From contig JANYBL010000018.1 of NCBI GenBank assembly GCA_025360815.1, positions 35,817 through 99,816 of the forward strand: a stretch of DNA of 64,000 nt, read 5' to 3'. This stretch comes from Burkholderiales bacterium (GTDB lineage: Bacteria > Pseudomonadota > Gammaproteobacteria > Burkholderiales > Usitatibacteraceae). The notes beneath the pieces were generated by a model. It was not told where the DNA came from. It searched no databases and saw only the letters and a program-made list of their open reading frames with translations. The translations under genes and the position numbers were made by a program. Positions 27,567 to 36,671 of this stretch are shown here, piece after piece (within the stretch, counting starts at the first letter, position 1; each line of letters begins with the position of its first letter).

Positions 27567-28208
27567 ATGAAGAGTTCTCTGATCACCAAACTGCTTGCAG
27601 CAACACCAGCCTTCGCGGCTTGTTTTGCGATTGCGGGCGTTACGCCAAATCTGCTGGATTCACAAGGCCAGCCAGTACGTGACGGCTCGGGCGCCTGCGT
27701 CCGTAGCGAGTTCAGCGTGGAGCATCCAGATTGCGTTGCCAAAAAAGCAGAGCCAGCGAAACCTGCGGCCCCTGCTGCACCAGCAGCTCCTGTTGCGCCT
27801 GCCGCGCCAGCTGCGCCAGCCGCGCCAGCTGCACCGGCACCTGCATCGGTTAAGCAGTCAATCACCATCCAAGCCGAAGCGCTGTTTGATTTTGATAAGT
27901 CGGTCTTGAAGCCGGGCGGTAAAAAATCAATTGATGAAGCAATTGCGAAGATGAAAGACCTTGACATCGATATGGTCATTGCAACCGGCCATACGGATTC
28001 AATCGGTACCGATGCTTACAACCAGAAGCTATCCGAGCGTCGTGCTACGACCGTTAAAGAGTACATGGTCAGCAAAGGTGTTCCAGCGGCCAAGATCACC
28101 ATCTTGGGCAAAGGCGAAACACAGCCGGTGGCAACAAACAAAACTGCTGAAGGCCGCGCGAAGAATCGTCGCGTTGACATCGAATTTAAAGGCGTTAAGA
28201 ACAAGTAA
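27567..28208 (+). CDS. OmpA-family outer membrane lipid/peptidoglycan-binding protein
   Basis: A 213-residue exported protein with an N-terminal signal segment (MKSSLITKLLAATPAFAACFAIA), then a Cys-containing region (SGACVRSEFSVEHPDC). A long Ala-Pro linker follows (about residues 63-95), then a C-terminal OmpA domain. The OmpA domain has FDFDKSVLKPGGKKSID, GHTDSIGTDAYNQKLSERRA and GRAKNRRVDIE, the peptidoglycan-binding residues. There is no beta-barrel; this is the short betaproteobacterial OmpA type. GGGAG precedes the ATG, and a terminator follows. It adjoins ubiG and gph as in relatives. Confidence 0.92.
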   Translation: MKSSLITKLLAATPAFAACFAIAGVTPNLLDSQGQPVRDGSGACVRSEFSVEHPDCVAKKAEPAKPAAPAAPAAPVAPAAPAAPAAPAAPAPASVKQSITIQAEALFDFDKSVLKPGGKKSIDEAIAKMKDLDIDMVIATGHTDSIGTDAYNQKLSERRATTVKEYMVSKGVPAAKITILGKGETQPVATNKTAEGRAKNRRVDIEFKGVKNK

Positions 28209-28268
28209 GCACCTTTAAGAAATAACGTCTTAAGTACTAACGTCTCACGCAATAACGTGAACTACCTG

Positions 28269-28293
28269 AAAAGCCCCGCCAGTCGGGGCTTTT
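28269..28293 (+). terminator. Intrinsic terminator after the OmpA-family gene
   Basis: AAAAGCCCCG and CGGGGCTTTT form a strong stem around CCAGT, ending in a short T tract. Confidence 0.85.
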
Positions 28294-28365
28294 CTGTTTG
28301 CGCAGTTGTTGTACCAACCGTTTCTGCACCTCGATTTGGATATTTTTTTGGAACCTTTCCCCTAG

Positions 28366-28409
28366 CCTTTCATCAACCTTTCATCGACCCTTCATCGACC
28401 CTTCATCAA
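28366..28409. repeat. 11-bp tandem repeat, four copies
   Basis: CCTTTCATCAA, CCTTTCATCGA, CCCTTCATCGA and CCCTTCATCAA follow each other with an exact 11-base period, close to one DNA helical turn. They lie about 80 bases upstream of the following hydrolase gene. Confidence 0.92.
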
Positions 28410-28486
28410 CCGTTCCTCTACCTTCCCGGCGATACAGTCGGTGTGATTACTTAAACTTATGATTGATTTTGCCCGTGAGTTATTCA

Positions 28487-29857
28487 ATGCCTGCTTCTTC
28501 GTCCACACTTTCGTCCAGCATGGTTAGCGCAAGCTCGACCACCACGTCACCTCAGCTCATTCACGCCCGCTGGATCATCCCGGTCGAGCCGCGAGGTGTC
28601 GTGCTGGAAGATCACTGCGTTGTGGTCGCCAATGGTCGGATCGCGGCGATTCTACCGGGTGCCGAGGCTCGAGAACAATATCCCGATGTGCACGAGACCA
28701 GCCTTGGCCAACATGTGTTGATTCCAGGCCTTATCAACCTCCACACCCACGCCACGATGACGCTCATGCGCGGATTGGCTGACGACACACCGCTGATGAC
28801 GTGGCTGCAAGAGCATATTTGGCCCGCCGAAACCCAGCATTTGTCCGCGCAGTTTGTGTTTGATGGTACTGAACTCGCCACCGCCGAGATGATTCGTTCT
28901 GGCACGACTTGTTTCGCCGACATGTATTTTTATCATGATGTAGCTGCCCGCGCTGCCCTCAAATCTGGCATGCGGGCGGCGCTAGGCGGCGCCATTTTGG
29001 AATTCCCCACGCCCTATGCAGCGGATGCGGAGGGTTACCTCGCCAAGGGCATCGCCACCCGTGAAGAATTTTTAGCCGAGTCGCGGTTAAAACTCTTGTT
29101 AGCGCCGCATGCTCCGTATACCGTTTCGGATAAAACCATTCAGCGGGTCGTTACGATCGCCGCTGAAATGGACGTGCCAGTCATGATGCATATTCATGAA
29201 ACCCTCGATGAATGCGCACAAAGCGAGGCCGAGTATGGTGTTCGGCCGATTGCGCGCTTGGAGCGTTTGGGGATGCTCGGACCAAATTTGATTGCAGTGC
29301 ATTGCGTCCATATGACTGCGATCGAAATCGAGCTATTCGCTAAACGCGGCGTGCATGTCGCACATTGTCCGGTATCGAATCTCAAGCTAGGCAGCGGCAT
29401 CGCGCCCGTCCAAGCGATGCTGACTGCCGGCATCAATGTCGGCGTTGGCACCGATGGCTGTGCAAGCAATAACCGCCTCGATATGCTTTCAGAAACGCGC
29501 CTCGCTTCGTTGCTTCAAAAAGGCATCACCGGTGACGCAGCCGCCCTGCCCGCCCATCAGGCGCTAGAAATGGCCACGCTGAATGCCGCCAAGGCGCTTG
29601 GCTGGGACGACGACATCGGCTCACTCGTGCCTGGCAAAGCGGCTGATATGGTGGCGATAGATCTGTCGAGCATCGAAACCCAACCCTGCTACGACCCGGA
29701 ATCGCATTTGTTTCATGCGGCGAGCCGAGAGCATGTGACACATAGTTGGGTAGCGGGTGAACTCTTGTTGGATAATGGCGCTCTGACTCGTATTGATGTG
29801 AATGAATTGAAAACAAAGGCAAGAATTTGGCAGCAGCGACTGCGGCCAAATCCTTGA
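28487..29857 (+). CDS. mtaD: TRZ/ATZ-family amidohydrolase, probable 5'-methylthioadenosine/S-adenosylhomocysteine deaminase
   Basis: A 456-residue (from ATG 28487) metal-dependent deaminase of the amidohydrolase superfamily. LINLHTHATMTLMRG has the metal-binding HxH, HIHETLDE the next His-Glu, HCVHMT the third His, and GVGTDGCASNN the catalytic Asp. C-terminal GSLVPGKAADMVAID is typical. This family deaminates methylthioadenosine or S-adenosylhomocysteine, fitting its place before the SAM-dependent ubiG. The open frame begins earlier with TTG/GTG codons at 28463 and 28475; the Ser-rich N-terminus makes the exact start uncertain. Confidence 0.85.
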   Translation: MPASSSTLSSSMVSASSTTTSPQLIHARWIIPVEPRGVVLEDHCVVVANGRIAAILPGAEAREQYPDVHETSLGQHVLIPGLINLHTHATMTLMRGLADDTPLMTWLQEHIWPAETQHLSAQFVFDGTELATAEMIRSGTTCFADMYFYHDVAARAALKSGMRAALGGAILEFPTPYAADAEGYLAKGIATREEFLAESRLKLLLAPHAPYTVSDKTIQRVVTIAAEMDVPVMMHIHETLDECAQSEAEYGVRPIARLERLGMLGPNLIAVHCVHMTAIEIELFAKRGVHVAHCPVSNLKLGSGIAPVQAMLTAGINVGVGTDGCASNNRLDMLSETRLASLLQKGITGDAAALPAHQALEMATLNAAKALGWDDDIGSLVPGKAADMVAIDLSSIETQPCYDPESHLFHAASREHVTHSWVAGELLLDNGALTRIDVNELKTKARIWQQRLRPNP

Positions 29858-29925
29858 CGTCAACACCGAAATCTTGAATCTTGTCGTCTTGTTGTCGGAC
29901 GCAAGCAAAACCCGAAAGCAACCGC

Positions 29926-30672
29926 ATGAACACCCAATCCGCTTCAAAAACCGAAACCAACAACAGCATCAACACCAACGTCGACCCGGCTGAACTCGAA
30001 AAATTCGGCGCGCTTGCCTCCCGCTGGTGGGATCCGAACAGCGAATTCAAGCCGTTGCATGACATCAATCCACTTCGATTAAATTACATCGATAAATTAG
30101 TCGGCTTGAAAGGCAAACGTGTCATCGACATTGGCTGCGGCGGTGGCATTCTGGCGGAGAGCATGGCGGTGCGGGGTGCCGAGGTGACGGGCATTGATTT
30201 ATCTGAGAAACCACTCAAGGTGGCACAACTGCATTTGCTCGAAACAAGGCAAAAAGTGGACTATCGTTTGGTGTCCGCTGAGCTGATGGCCGACCAACAG
30301 CCAGAAGGCTTCGATTGCGTCTGCTGTATGGAAATGCTCGAGCACGTACCAGAGCCAATCTCGAGTATCCGCGCGGCATCCCGGCTGGTTAAGCCCGGTG
30401 GCTGGGTATTTTTTTCGACCCTGAACCGCAATCCAAAATCGTTTCTATTCGCGATTGTCGGCGCGGAATATGTCTTGAATTTGCTGCCCAAGGGCACGCA
30501 TGAGTACAAGCGCTTCATCACGCCATCCGAACTCGCCGCGATGGTACGTGAAGCGGGCTTAACGGTTTCGGGATTCACCGGCATGACTTACAATCCGTTC
30601 ACCAAACACTACGCGTTAAACGATGATGTTTCGGTGAACTACATTGTTGCTTGCCGTAAGCCAGCGTTATAA
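29926..30672 (+). CDS. ubiG: Ubiquinone biosynthesis O-methyltransferase
   Basis: UbiG (248 residues) performs the two SAM-dependent O-methylations of ubiquinone synthesis. Family motifs are seen: LASRWWDPNSEFKPLHDINPLRL, the SAM-binding VIDIGCGGGILAESMA, CMEMLEHVPEP and the C-terminal GMTYNPFTKHYALNDDVSVNY. A Thr/Asn/Ser-rich 20-residue N-terminus precedes the fold. The ATG at 29926 is chosen over an upstream TTG frame. It is followed closely by a DUF1501 gene and gph, the latter a conserved ubiG partner. Confidence 0.96.
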   Translation: MNTQSASKTETNNSINTNVDPAELEKFGALASRWWDPNSEFKPLHDINPLRLNYIDKLVGLKGKRVIDIGCGGGILAESMAVRGAEVTGIDLSEKPLKVAQLHLLETRQKVDYRLVSAELMADQQPEGFDCVCCMEMLEHVPEPISSIRAASRLVKPGGWVFFSTLNRNPKSFLFAIVGAEYVLNLLPKGTHEYKRFITPSELAAMVREAGLTVSGFTGMTYNPFTKHYALNDDVSVNYIVACRKPAL

Positions 30673-30696
30673 ACCTCTGTCATAAGCGAACAACTG

Positions 30697-31953
30697 ATGA
30701 ACCGCCGAAAATTCTTGGCTAGATCGCTCGCCGCGACGGGCGCCCTGCCGCTGACAAGTGCTCCGTGGACAGCGTTCGCGGCGGATACCCCTACGCTATC
30801 GTCCACTCCGAGCTCCGCCTCCATATCGGCTCTCACCCCCGCATCCGCACCGATCGCGCAAAAATTGCTCATCCTTGTTTATCTCAAAGGCGGCAACGAT
30901 GCCTACAACACCTTCGTGCCGCATAACGATGCAAGGTACAAAAAGTTGCGCCCCAACATTGCCTTGCAGCGTGAGGGATTGATCCACGTATCCGATTCGC
31001 ACGGTTTCCATCCCGCCCTGGCGGCCCTCATCCCGGCTTGGGAAGCGAAGCAGGTGGCACTAGTACAAGGTATCGGCCAGCAAGAAATTACCAACCAGCA
31101 TTATCGTGATCTCGAAATGCAGTTCACCGGCGCCAGCCCCGATCAATATTTCGATCAAGGTTGGCTCACCCGGGCGTTGTTAAAAAACCCGCAGCCAGCA
31201 TCGATACCAAAATCGGCATTGGATGCCATTGCCTTCGACGATCTCGACATCCGTGAAGCTGATCCGATGGGCCCGTTCCGCGGACAGAAGCTGCGGGTCG
31301 TGCAAATGCAGCATCCATCCGAATGGCTCGCGAACCGGACAGTAATTGGCACAAAACACACATCAACACCCGCTGCTATCACAAGCGGCGCTGAAAAATC
31401 CTTCTTGCAGGCCGATATTGCGCCGCGCAACACAAATTTCCCCGCTGATGCATTTGGCGATGCTCTCAAAAGCGCCGTCCAGCTTGCCAGCCTAGGCATG
31501 GCGCCGCCAGTGATACACATCACGCTCAACGCGCTCGATGGCGATCAGCACAACGCGTTCGATACCCACTGGACGCAGCTGAAATATCACGGTGCGGTGT
31601 TGGCGCGATTGGCCAACGGCCTCGCAGCGCTGCGCGAGGGCATGATTGAAATTGGCAAATGGAATGACACGCTCGTCGCAACCTACGATGAATTCGGTCG
31701 GTCACCGAAAGAGAATATCGATAAAGGCACGCACCATGGTTGGGGGAGCGCGCAATTTGTGATGGGTGGTCGCGTCAAAGGTGGCTTGCACGGCGAAGCC
31801 CTGCCAGTGGTGGATGTGTTCTCAATTGATGGACCACCGCCGGTGATTGATTACCGCCAGCTCTACACGACGATCATCGAAAGCTGGTGGGGTGGCAGCG
31901 CGGCTGGCGTGTTCGATCGACGCTTTAAAACGCTTGATTTGTTAACTACCTGA
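30697..31953 (+). CDS. DUF1501-family secreted protein (Tat signal)
   Basis: A 418-residue exported protein. The N-terminus MNRRKFLARSLAATGALPL is a twin-arginine signal. The body is a DUF1501 domain of the alkaline-phosphatase/sulfatase-like superfamily: LVYLKGGNDAYNTFVP, DSHGFHPALAAL, GQQEITNQHYRDLEMQF, and TYDEFGRSPKENIDKGTHHGWGS with the conserved D-E-F-G-R and H-G residues. Members often pair with a DUF1800 gene, which is absent here. It is inserted between ubiG and gph, and its stop overlaps the gph start (TGATG). Function unknown. Confidence 0.9.
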   Translation: MNRRKFLARSLAATGALPLTSAPWTAFAADTPTLSSTPSSASISALTPASAPIAQKLLILVYLKGGNDAYNTFVPHNDARYKKLRPNIALQREGLIHVSDSHGFHPALAALIPAWEAKQVALVQGIGQQEITNQHYRDLEMQFTGASPDQYFDQGWLTRALLKNPQPASIPKSALDAIAFDDLDIREADPMGPFRGQKLRVVQMQHPSEWLANRTVIGTKHTSTPAAITSGAEKSFLQADIAPRNTNFPADAFGDALKSAVQLASLGMAPPVIHITLNALDGDQHNAFDTHWTQLKYHGAVLARLANGLAALREGMIEIGKWNDTLVATYDEFGRSPKENIDKGTHHGWGSAQFVMGGRVKGGLHGEALPVVDVFSIDGPPPVIDYRQLYTTIIESWWGGSAAGVFDRRFKTLDLLTT

Positions 31954-32660
31954 TGGACTTAACGCTTGTATCCCAGCCGATTAGTGCCGCTGCGGAAGCG
32001 CCAATTGACGCGCCTGTCGTCCAAGCAGTCTTATTCGATTTGGACGGTACATTCGCCGACACTGCGCCCGACATGGCCGCTGCCGCAAACGCGTTACGCA
32101 GTCGCCGCGGTTTGCCGCCCTTGCCGCTTTCGGACCTACGTCGATATGTCTCAAACGGCGCGCGGGGCATGGTGTTTGCGGCATTCGGTCTAAAGCCTGA
32201 CGATGCAGATTTTAGCGAACTGCGCCAAGAATTTTTAAGCGAATACGAAGCCGCCATCTGCGTGCATTCGCTTATGTTTGATGGAATGATAGAAACTGTG
32301 ACGATGCTTGAGGATCGAGACATCGCTTGGGGCATTGTCACTAACAAAGTCGCTAAGCACAGCGCGCCGCTTGTTCGGGCATTTGGTGTGGAGACTCGTG
32401 CCGCCTGCGTGGTCAGTGGCGACACCTGTGCCCGCGCCAAACCGTTCCCCGATCCGCTACTGCATGCCGCAAAACTCATCAGCATTGATCCCGGACACTG
32501 CCTCTACGTTGGCGACGATATCCGTGATATCCAAGCTGCCCACGCCGCCGGCATGCGCAGTGTGGCAGCGCTATATGGTTACTTGGGCGATAGTCATCCG
32601 GAAACTTGGAATGCCCATGCCACGATCAACAGCCCGGCCGAGATTTTGCAACTCGTCTAA
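31953..32660 (+). CDS. gph: Phosphoglycolate phosphatase, HAD family
   Basis: A 235-residue HAD hydrolase removing phosphate from 2-phosphoglycolate, a by-product of DNA repair and oxygenase side reactions. HAD motif I is LFDLDGTFADTAPD, with the nucleophile and acid Asp pair. Motif II lies near GIVTNK, and motifs III/IV are KPFPDPLL and YVGDDIRDIQAA. The helical cap lies between motifs I and II. It overlaps the upstream gene by one base and belongs to the ubiG operon. Betaproteobacterial UbiG-adjacent Gph proteins show the same layout. Confidence 0.92.
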   Translation: MDLTLVSQPISAAAEAPIDAPVVQAVLFDLDGTFADTAPDMAAAANALRSRRGLPPLPLSDLRRYVSNGARGMVFAAFGLKPDDADFSELRQEFLSEYEAAICVHSLMFDGMIETVTMLEDRDIAWGIVTNKVAKHSAPLVRAFGVETRAACVVSGDTCARAKPFPDPLLHAAKLISIDPGHCLYVGDDIRDIQAAHAAGMRSVAALYGYLGDSHPETWNAHATINSPAEILQLV

Positions 32661-32711
32661 TATTTGCCTGCCTCGGCGATTGCACCGTTGCCCGAGGAAC
32701 GGTTTAAATGA

Positions 32712-33266
32712 TTATCGCTTCAAACGGTGCGTAAAATTCTTCCGAAATTTTGAAATCTTGGGCGAAACCACCGCCATGCAATAGCCCTGATTTGGGTTCC
32801 TCTTGAAGAATTCTTGGTGATAATCCTCAGCAGCATAAAACGTCGCCGCCACTGCTACTTCGGTGACAATCGGCGCGTCCCAAATTTTTTCACCGTTCAG
32901 TTGCACAATCATTTGCTCGGCGATCTCGCGCTGCATCGCTGAATGCACATAAATGCCGGAACGGTATTGCGTTCCGCGATCAGCGCCTTGTTGGTTCAAG
33001 CTCGTCGGGTCGTGGATTGCGAAAAAAATGCCCAGCACATCCGCTAACGAAATGACGGTCGGATCAAACTTGACCCGCACCGCTTCCACGTGGCCGGTAT
33101 CACCCTCGCAGATTTTTTCGTAGGTCGGATTAACCGTGTGCCCGTTGGTATAACCTGACACCACATCGGTCACGCCAATCACCTCATCAAACACCGCTTC
33201 GGTACACCAGAAACAACCGCCGCCGAGGGTGATTGTTTCAGCAGTGGGGGTTTGTAAATCGCTCAT
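32712..33266 (-). CDS. msrA: Peptide-methionine (S)-S-oxide reductase
   Basis: MsrA (184 residues) reduces methionine-S-sulfoxide in proteins. The catalytic GGGCFWCTEAVF is at about residues 15-26 with the nucleophilic Cys18. GYTNGHTVNPTYEKICEGDTGH and the acidic HDPTSLNQQGADRGTQYRS substrate segment follow. The end (HQEFFKRNPNQGYC) carries the resolving cysteine. The ATG at 33266 has GAAGGAA upstream; a longer frame to 33287 is not needed. It neighbours sodB on the same strand, so two oxidative-stress enzymes sit together. Confidence 0.95.
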   Translation of the reverse strand: MSDLQTPTAETITLGGGCFWCTEAVFDEVIGVTDVVSGYTNGHTVNPTYEKICEGDTGHVEAVRVKFDPTVISLADVLGIFFAIHDPTSLNQQGADRGTQYRSGIYVHSAMQREIAEQMIVQLNGEKIWDAPIVTEVAVAATFYAAEDYHQEFFKRNPNQGYCMAVVSPKISKFRKNFTHRLKR

Positions 33267-33383
33267 ATTTATTCCTTCGCAATTCAATTTGGCTCAAACA
33301 AAATTAATGAGTCTCGCCGCACAACGTTACCTTACAACGAAGTAACCCGATAGCGACGCTAAAGTTTAAACTCCAAAAATGAC

Positions 33384-33417
33384 AAACCGGCTAGTCCGCA
33401 AGTGCGAACTAGCCGGT
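33384..33417 (-). terminator. Intrinsic terminator after sodB
   Basis: AACCGGCTAGT and ACTAGCCGGTT are perfect 11-base arms around a loop. On the minus strand the stem is followed by GTCATTTTT. It separates sodB from msrA. Confidence 0.8.
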
Positions 33418-33464
33418 TGGGTAGCTACAACTGATGTTAAAACGGCTTTACCCACCGCCGTAGA

Positions 33465-34061
33465 CTACTTCGCAAAATTAGCCGAAACAAAATCCCAATT
33501 CACAATCGACCAAAATCCCTTCAAATAATTCGGACGGCTGTTGCGATAGTCGATGTAATAAGCGTGTTCCCAGACATCGCAGGTCAAGAGCGGTGTAACG
33601 CCCTGCGTCAATGGCGTGGCAGCATTACTGGTGCTTTCCAGTGACAACGTGCCATCAACCTTTTTACAAAGCCATGCCCAACCCGAGCCAAACGTACCAG
33701 CGGCTTTAGCATCAAACTGCTTTTGAAACTCTTCAAACGAGCCAAATTGCGCGTCAATCGCGGCCGCTAGCGCACCGGTCGGCTTGCCACCACCACCAGT
33801 GGCGACCGGTTTGAAGCCCATGAAATAGAAATCATGATTCCAAATCTGCGCGGCATTATTAAAAATCGGCCCTGCTGGCGCCTTCTTCACCACTTCCTCC
33901 AAGGACAAATTTTCAAACTCGGTGCCCTTGGCAAGGTTGTTCAGGTTGGTGACGTAGGTCGCGTGGTGCTTGCCATAATGAAAATCAATCGTCTCCGCCG
34001 AAACGTGCGGTGCCAAAGCGTCTTTGGCGTAAGGTAATGCAACTTGTGCGAATACAGTCAT
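33465..34061 (-). CDS. sodB: Superoxide dismutase [Fe]
   Basis: A 198-residue Fe/Mn-family dismutase of the cytoplasm. Metal ligands are in [10 protein letters not shown] (His), [11 protein letters not shown] (His) and [13 protein letters not shown] (Asp and His). The Gln in NNAAQIWNH, next to the active site, and the overall short form point to the iron type. AGGAG precedes the ATG at 34061. A hairpin terminator follows. No signal peptide is seen. Confidence 0.95.
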   Translation of the reverse strand: MTVFAQVALPYAKDALAPHVSAETIDFHYGKHHATYVTNLNNLAKGTEFENLSLEEVVKKAPAGPIFNNAAQIWNHDFYFMGFKPVATGGGGKPTGALAAAIDAQFGSFEEFQKQFDAKAAGTFGSGWAWLCKKVDGTLSLESTSNAATPLTQGVTPLLTCDVWEHAYYIDYRNSRPNYLKGFWSIVNWDFVSANFAK

Positions 34062-34528
34062 TTGAAGCTCCTGTGGTTGTGGGGGATTGGTTGTTAATTA
34101 AATATAAATTGGGCGGTTTGGATAGGATTTCAAGCAGAGCGTTACAAAATTGATCGGCATATTTTCGCAGGAAAAGGATTGTTTCGCCGGTGTAAACATA
34201 AATTTTCTGATGCTCATCGTCCGCCTACATTGCCCATTCAGCAAATTTTGCTTTGCAATTTAAGCGGAAGGTCAGTTTTGAAGCTGATGCGAAAATCTAC
34301 TGAATTCGGCCACTAGAGACGAACTCGCACAACGAAATGGCAATGGGATTGCACCATTTTCTTTTGCTTCCAAAAACCGATGTTAATAGCGGTGAACTGC
34401 AACGACTTCACAACAGGATAATTCAAGTCCTCCATCATTGGCCGCATGCATTCAAACGCTAGCGCCGACGCGTATGTTCAAACCAATACCGCCAAACTCC
34501 GCACCAATACCAGCGCCTCAGACCACAC
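34062..34528. other. Spacer with a dispersed-element copy
   Basis: This 467-base spacer holds the sodB promoter region and no gene. At 34454-34480 (AAACGCTAGCGCCGACGCG and following) it carries a copy resembling the left arm of the dispersed element. A loose opposite arm (ACCAATACCAGCGCC, about 34503-34517) follows, just after the end of the M14 peptidase gene. Confidence 0.5.
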
Positions 34529-36421
34529 TCACTCCGCCAATACCCCAACCCGCATCACCGGGTAAACATTAAATCGTTGATCCCAAGACTGATGCCGCTC
34601 TGCAAAAAAATCTAATCGTGCGGCCGGGTTTTTGGCGAATTCCGGATCGGCGTCGAGGCGGTCTTTGAAGGCTGTGGCAAGTTTTGGATCAGCAGCCAAT
34701 TGCTCGCGCGCAACAGCCTCGGCAACGTAATCTTCCATATACTCTTTACGTTCAAAGGCATTGTTGAAATAGCCCCAAGCAAGAAATGAATCCGGCGCTT
34801 GTGGCTCCAGCAGCGCCATCACCAGCAATGACTTCGCCTGCGCAGTCGGCACAAACAAGCTGCCGGGCTGAATCGACGCGCCCAGTTGAGCCTCGGCTCC
34901 TGGCGATTCATTTTTCGCGAGAGTCTGCCATTTACCTTCTACCTTCAACTCCTGATGACTTTCATTTGATCCTTTGCTGAATGTTACTTTCTCAGCTCGA
35001 AAGACTTCAAGCTCGGCATGGATGAAAGATTTGCTTAGCTTGCGGAACACAATGCCGTGTTGTCGCAGCTTTTCGCCAACCCATGCGGCGTGCGCAGCGG
35101 GCACAATATAGCCGCCTAGCGGCGCAACAATACTCAGGTTCGGCACGACGTCATCGCGCACCGTAAGCTTCCAGATTTGCGGTTTGGTATCGTCATAGCG
35201 GGTCATCAACGCGCCTGAAACATCGGACATGGTGCGGCTGTATTCGTATCCCCTGAAATCAATCGCACGTTTTTTCTCAGACGCTTTGTAGCTCAATTCA
35301 ACCGACTGTCCGGCAATGCCAGCTGCCTGAAGATCAGCCGCCAGAGCGGCCTTTCGCCATTCTGCACCGTGTTGAGCGATTTGCGACATGACCGAAACGA
35401 CGGTATTGCGCGTCGCGCGTACCCGCGTCGCATAGTCTTTCCATGAGTGGGTTTCAACGAGCATTCCGAAGCGGTTACGGGTTAAAAAATAACCTGTCGA
35501 AAATCGCGGCGGCGCGACACCATCAGTAAAACCTGAAGCCGGATCATCGTTAACGTTAAACGATGGATAAAACGGCAACGGGAGCGAACCCGTTGCGGCG
35601 AGGTCTTTGATCACCGCATCGCGAAAAGCCACCCCTATTTTGCGCAAGCGAACATCGCCCGCGTGAACAGGCTCGACTTGGATCGCAATATCATGCTCAA
35701 ATTTCGCGCCATCGGTCACGTGTAAATCAATGTAGGCCAGCGGATCCCATGCGTTGACCAGCGCCAGCATCGCCCGCATTTCCGGCGCATCAGCTTTGGC
35801 GTAATCACGATTTAAATTAAAATTTTGCGCGGTTGTGCGCCAGCCCATTTCATCGGGCCCGACTTGGTTCGGGCGATTCCATTTGCCAAAGCGTTCATGG
35901 CCGTCGATGTTAAACACAGGAACGAATATCATCACCTGCTTTTCAAGTGCGCTGGTTGTTGAAGTGACGGCCGCACGGTTATCGAGCACATCCCGCAGCG
36001 CCAAAAACCCTGCGTCCTTGCCGTCAATTTCACCGGCATGAATACCGCCCTGAACCAGCAACACGGGAATGCCACGTCGCTTGGCGGCTTCAGGCGTAAA
36101 TGCGCCGGTCCGTGTCGCAATCAGCGCCATCATCGGCCTGCCCTCCGGCGTGACGCCAAATGATGTGCAGCGCACTTGCTGGGGATAGGCCTGTTGGTAC
36201 GCCTTGCAGAGCCGAATCACCTCTTCATAGCGGCCGGTTTTTTTAAAGCTTGTGTGTTCGGCGGTGGTCTGGAGGTCTGGCCTCGCCGCTGTGCGCTGCG
36301 TCGATACCGCACCGAGGGTGGCGCCATGCGCGCTGAAAGCGGCACCTAGAGCAGCAACAAACGCAGCAACGAAAGCGCAACGAAGGGGCGAGATGATGGC
36401 GATGATTTTTGAACGCGACAT
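34529..36421 (-). CDS. M14-family zinc carboxypeptidase, secreted
   Basis: A 630-residue exported metallopeptidase. A signal peptide (about residues 1-33, ending AHG-AT) precedes the M14 catalytic domain. GGIHAGEIDGKD supplies the zinc-binding H-x-x-E, LHVTDGAKFEHD the third zinc ligand, NFNLNRDY the substrate-binding Arg, and LVETHSWKDYATRV the catalytic Glu. The C-terminal 250 residues form an extra beta-rich region of unknown role. It is longer than digestive carboxypeptidases and resembles bacterial periplasmic M14 proteins that may trim peptides or cell-wall fragments. It stands alone. Confidence 0.88.
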   Translation of the reverse strand: MSRSKIIAIISPLRCAFVAAFVAALGAAFSAHGATLGAVSTQRTAARPDLQTTAEHTSFKKTGRYEEVIRLCKAYQQAYPQQVRCTSFGVTPEGRPMMALIATRTGAFTPEAAKRRGIPVLLVQGGIHAGEIDGKDAGFLALRDVLDNRAAVTSTTSALEKQVMIFVPVFNIDGHERFGKWNRPNQVGPDEMGWRTTAQNFNLNRDYAKADAPEMRAMLALVNAWDPLAYIDLHVTDGAKFEHDIAIQVEPVHAGDVRLRKIGVAFRDAVIKDLAATGSLPLPFYPSFNVNDDPASGFTDGVAPPRFSTGYFLTRNRFGMLVETHSWKDYATRVRATRNTVVSVMSQIAQHGAEWRKAALAADLQAAGIAGQSVELSYKASEKKRAIDFRGYEYSRTMSDVSGALMTRYDDTKPQIWKLTVRDDVVPNLSIVAPLGGYIVPAAHAAWVGEKLRQHGIVFRKLSKSFIHAELEVFRAEKVTFSKGSNESHQELKVEGKWQTLAKNESPGAEAQLGASIQPGSLFVPTAQAKSLLVMALLEPQAPDSFLAWGYFNNAFERKEYMEDYVAEAVAREQLAADPKLATAFKDRLDADPEFAKNPAARLDFFAERHQSWDQRFNVYPVMRVGVLAE

Positions 36422-36553
36422 ATTTTGAACCTAAGGCTGGGGGAAGTGAAATAATATCAGTCAGTTTAGCCTGCAAGAGGCGCCCCATCCTAAAGCGAAG
36501 CGGCGGTGGGGTAAATTAAAAGCCCGGCATCCGCGCAGCGCGCTCGGCACATG

Positions 36554-36584
36554 CCTTCAAACGCCGCACCAGTACTCGCGTTTG
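36554..36584 (-). repeat. Dispersed element copy, single arm
   Basis: CCTTCAAACGCCGCACC followed by AGTACTCGCGTTTG matches the right-arm orientation. It lies just beyond the terminator of the peroxidase gene. Confidence 0.55.
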
Positions 36585-36591
36585 GGACAGT

Positions 36592-36630
36592 TCGCAAAAA
36601 AAAAGCCCCGCCAATTTCTGAGCGGGGCGT
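36592..36630 (-). terminator. Intrinsic terminator after the peroxidase gene
   Basis: GCCCCGC at 36605-36611 and GCGGGGC at 36622-36628 form the stem. On the minus strand it is followed by nine T residues. Confidence 0.88.
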
Positions 36631-36671
36631 TTCGACAATTTCAACTGCTCAGGAGATCGTAAAAAAACAAA

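Noticed and set aside
28366..28409. CRISPR-like appearance of short repeats (here and at 8179, 39317, 63190)
   Set aside because: Units are 11-13 bases with no spacers between them and no cas genes nearby, so these are tandem repeats.
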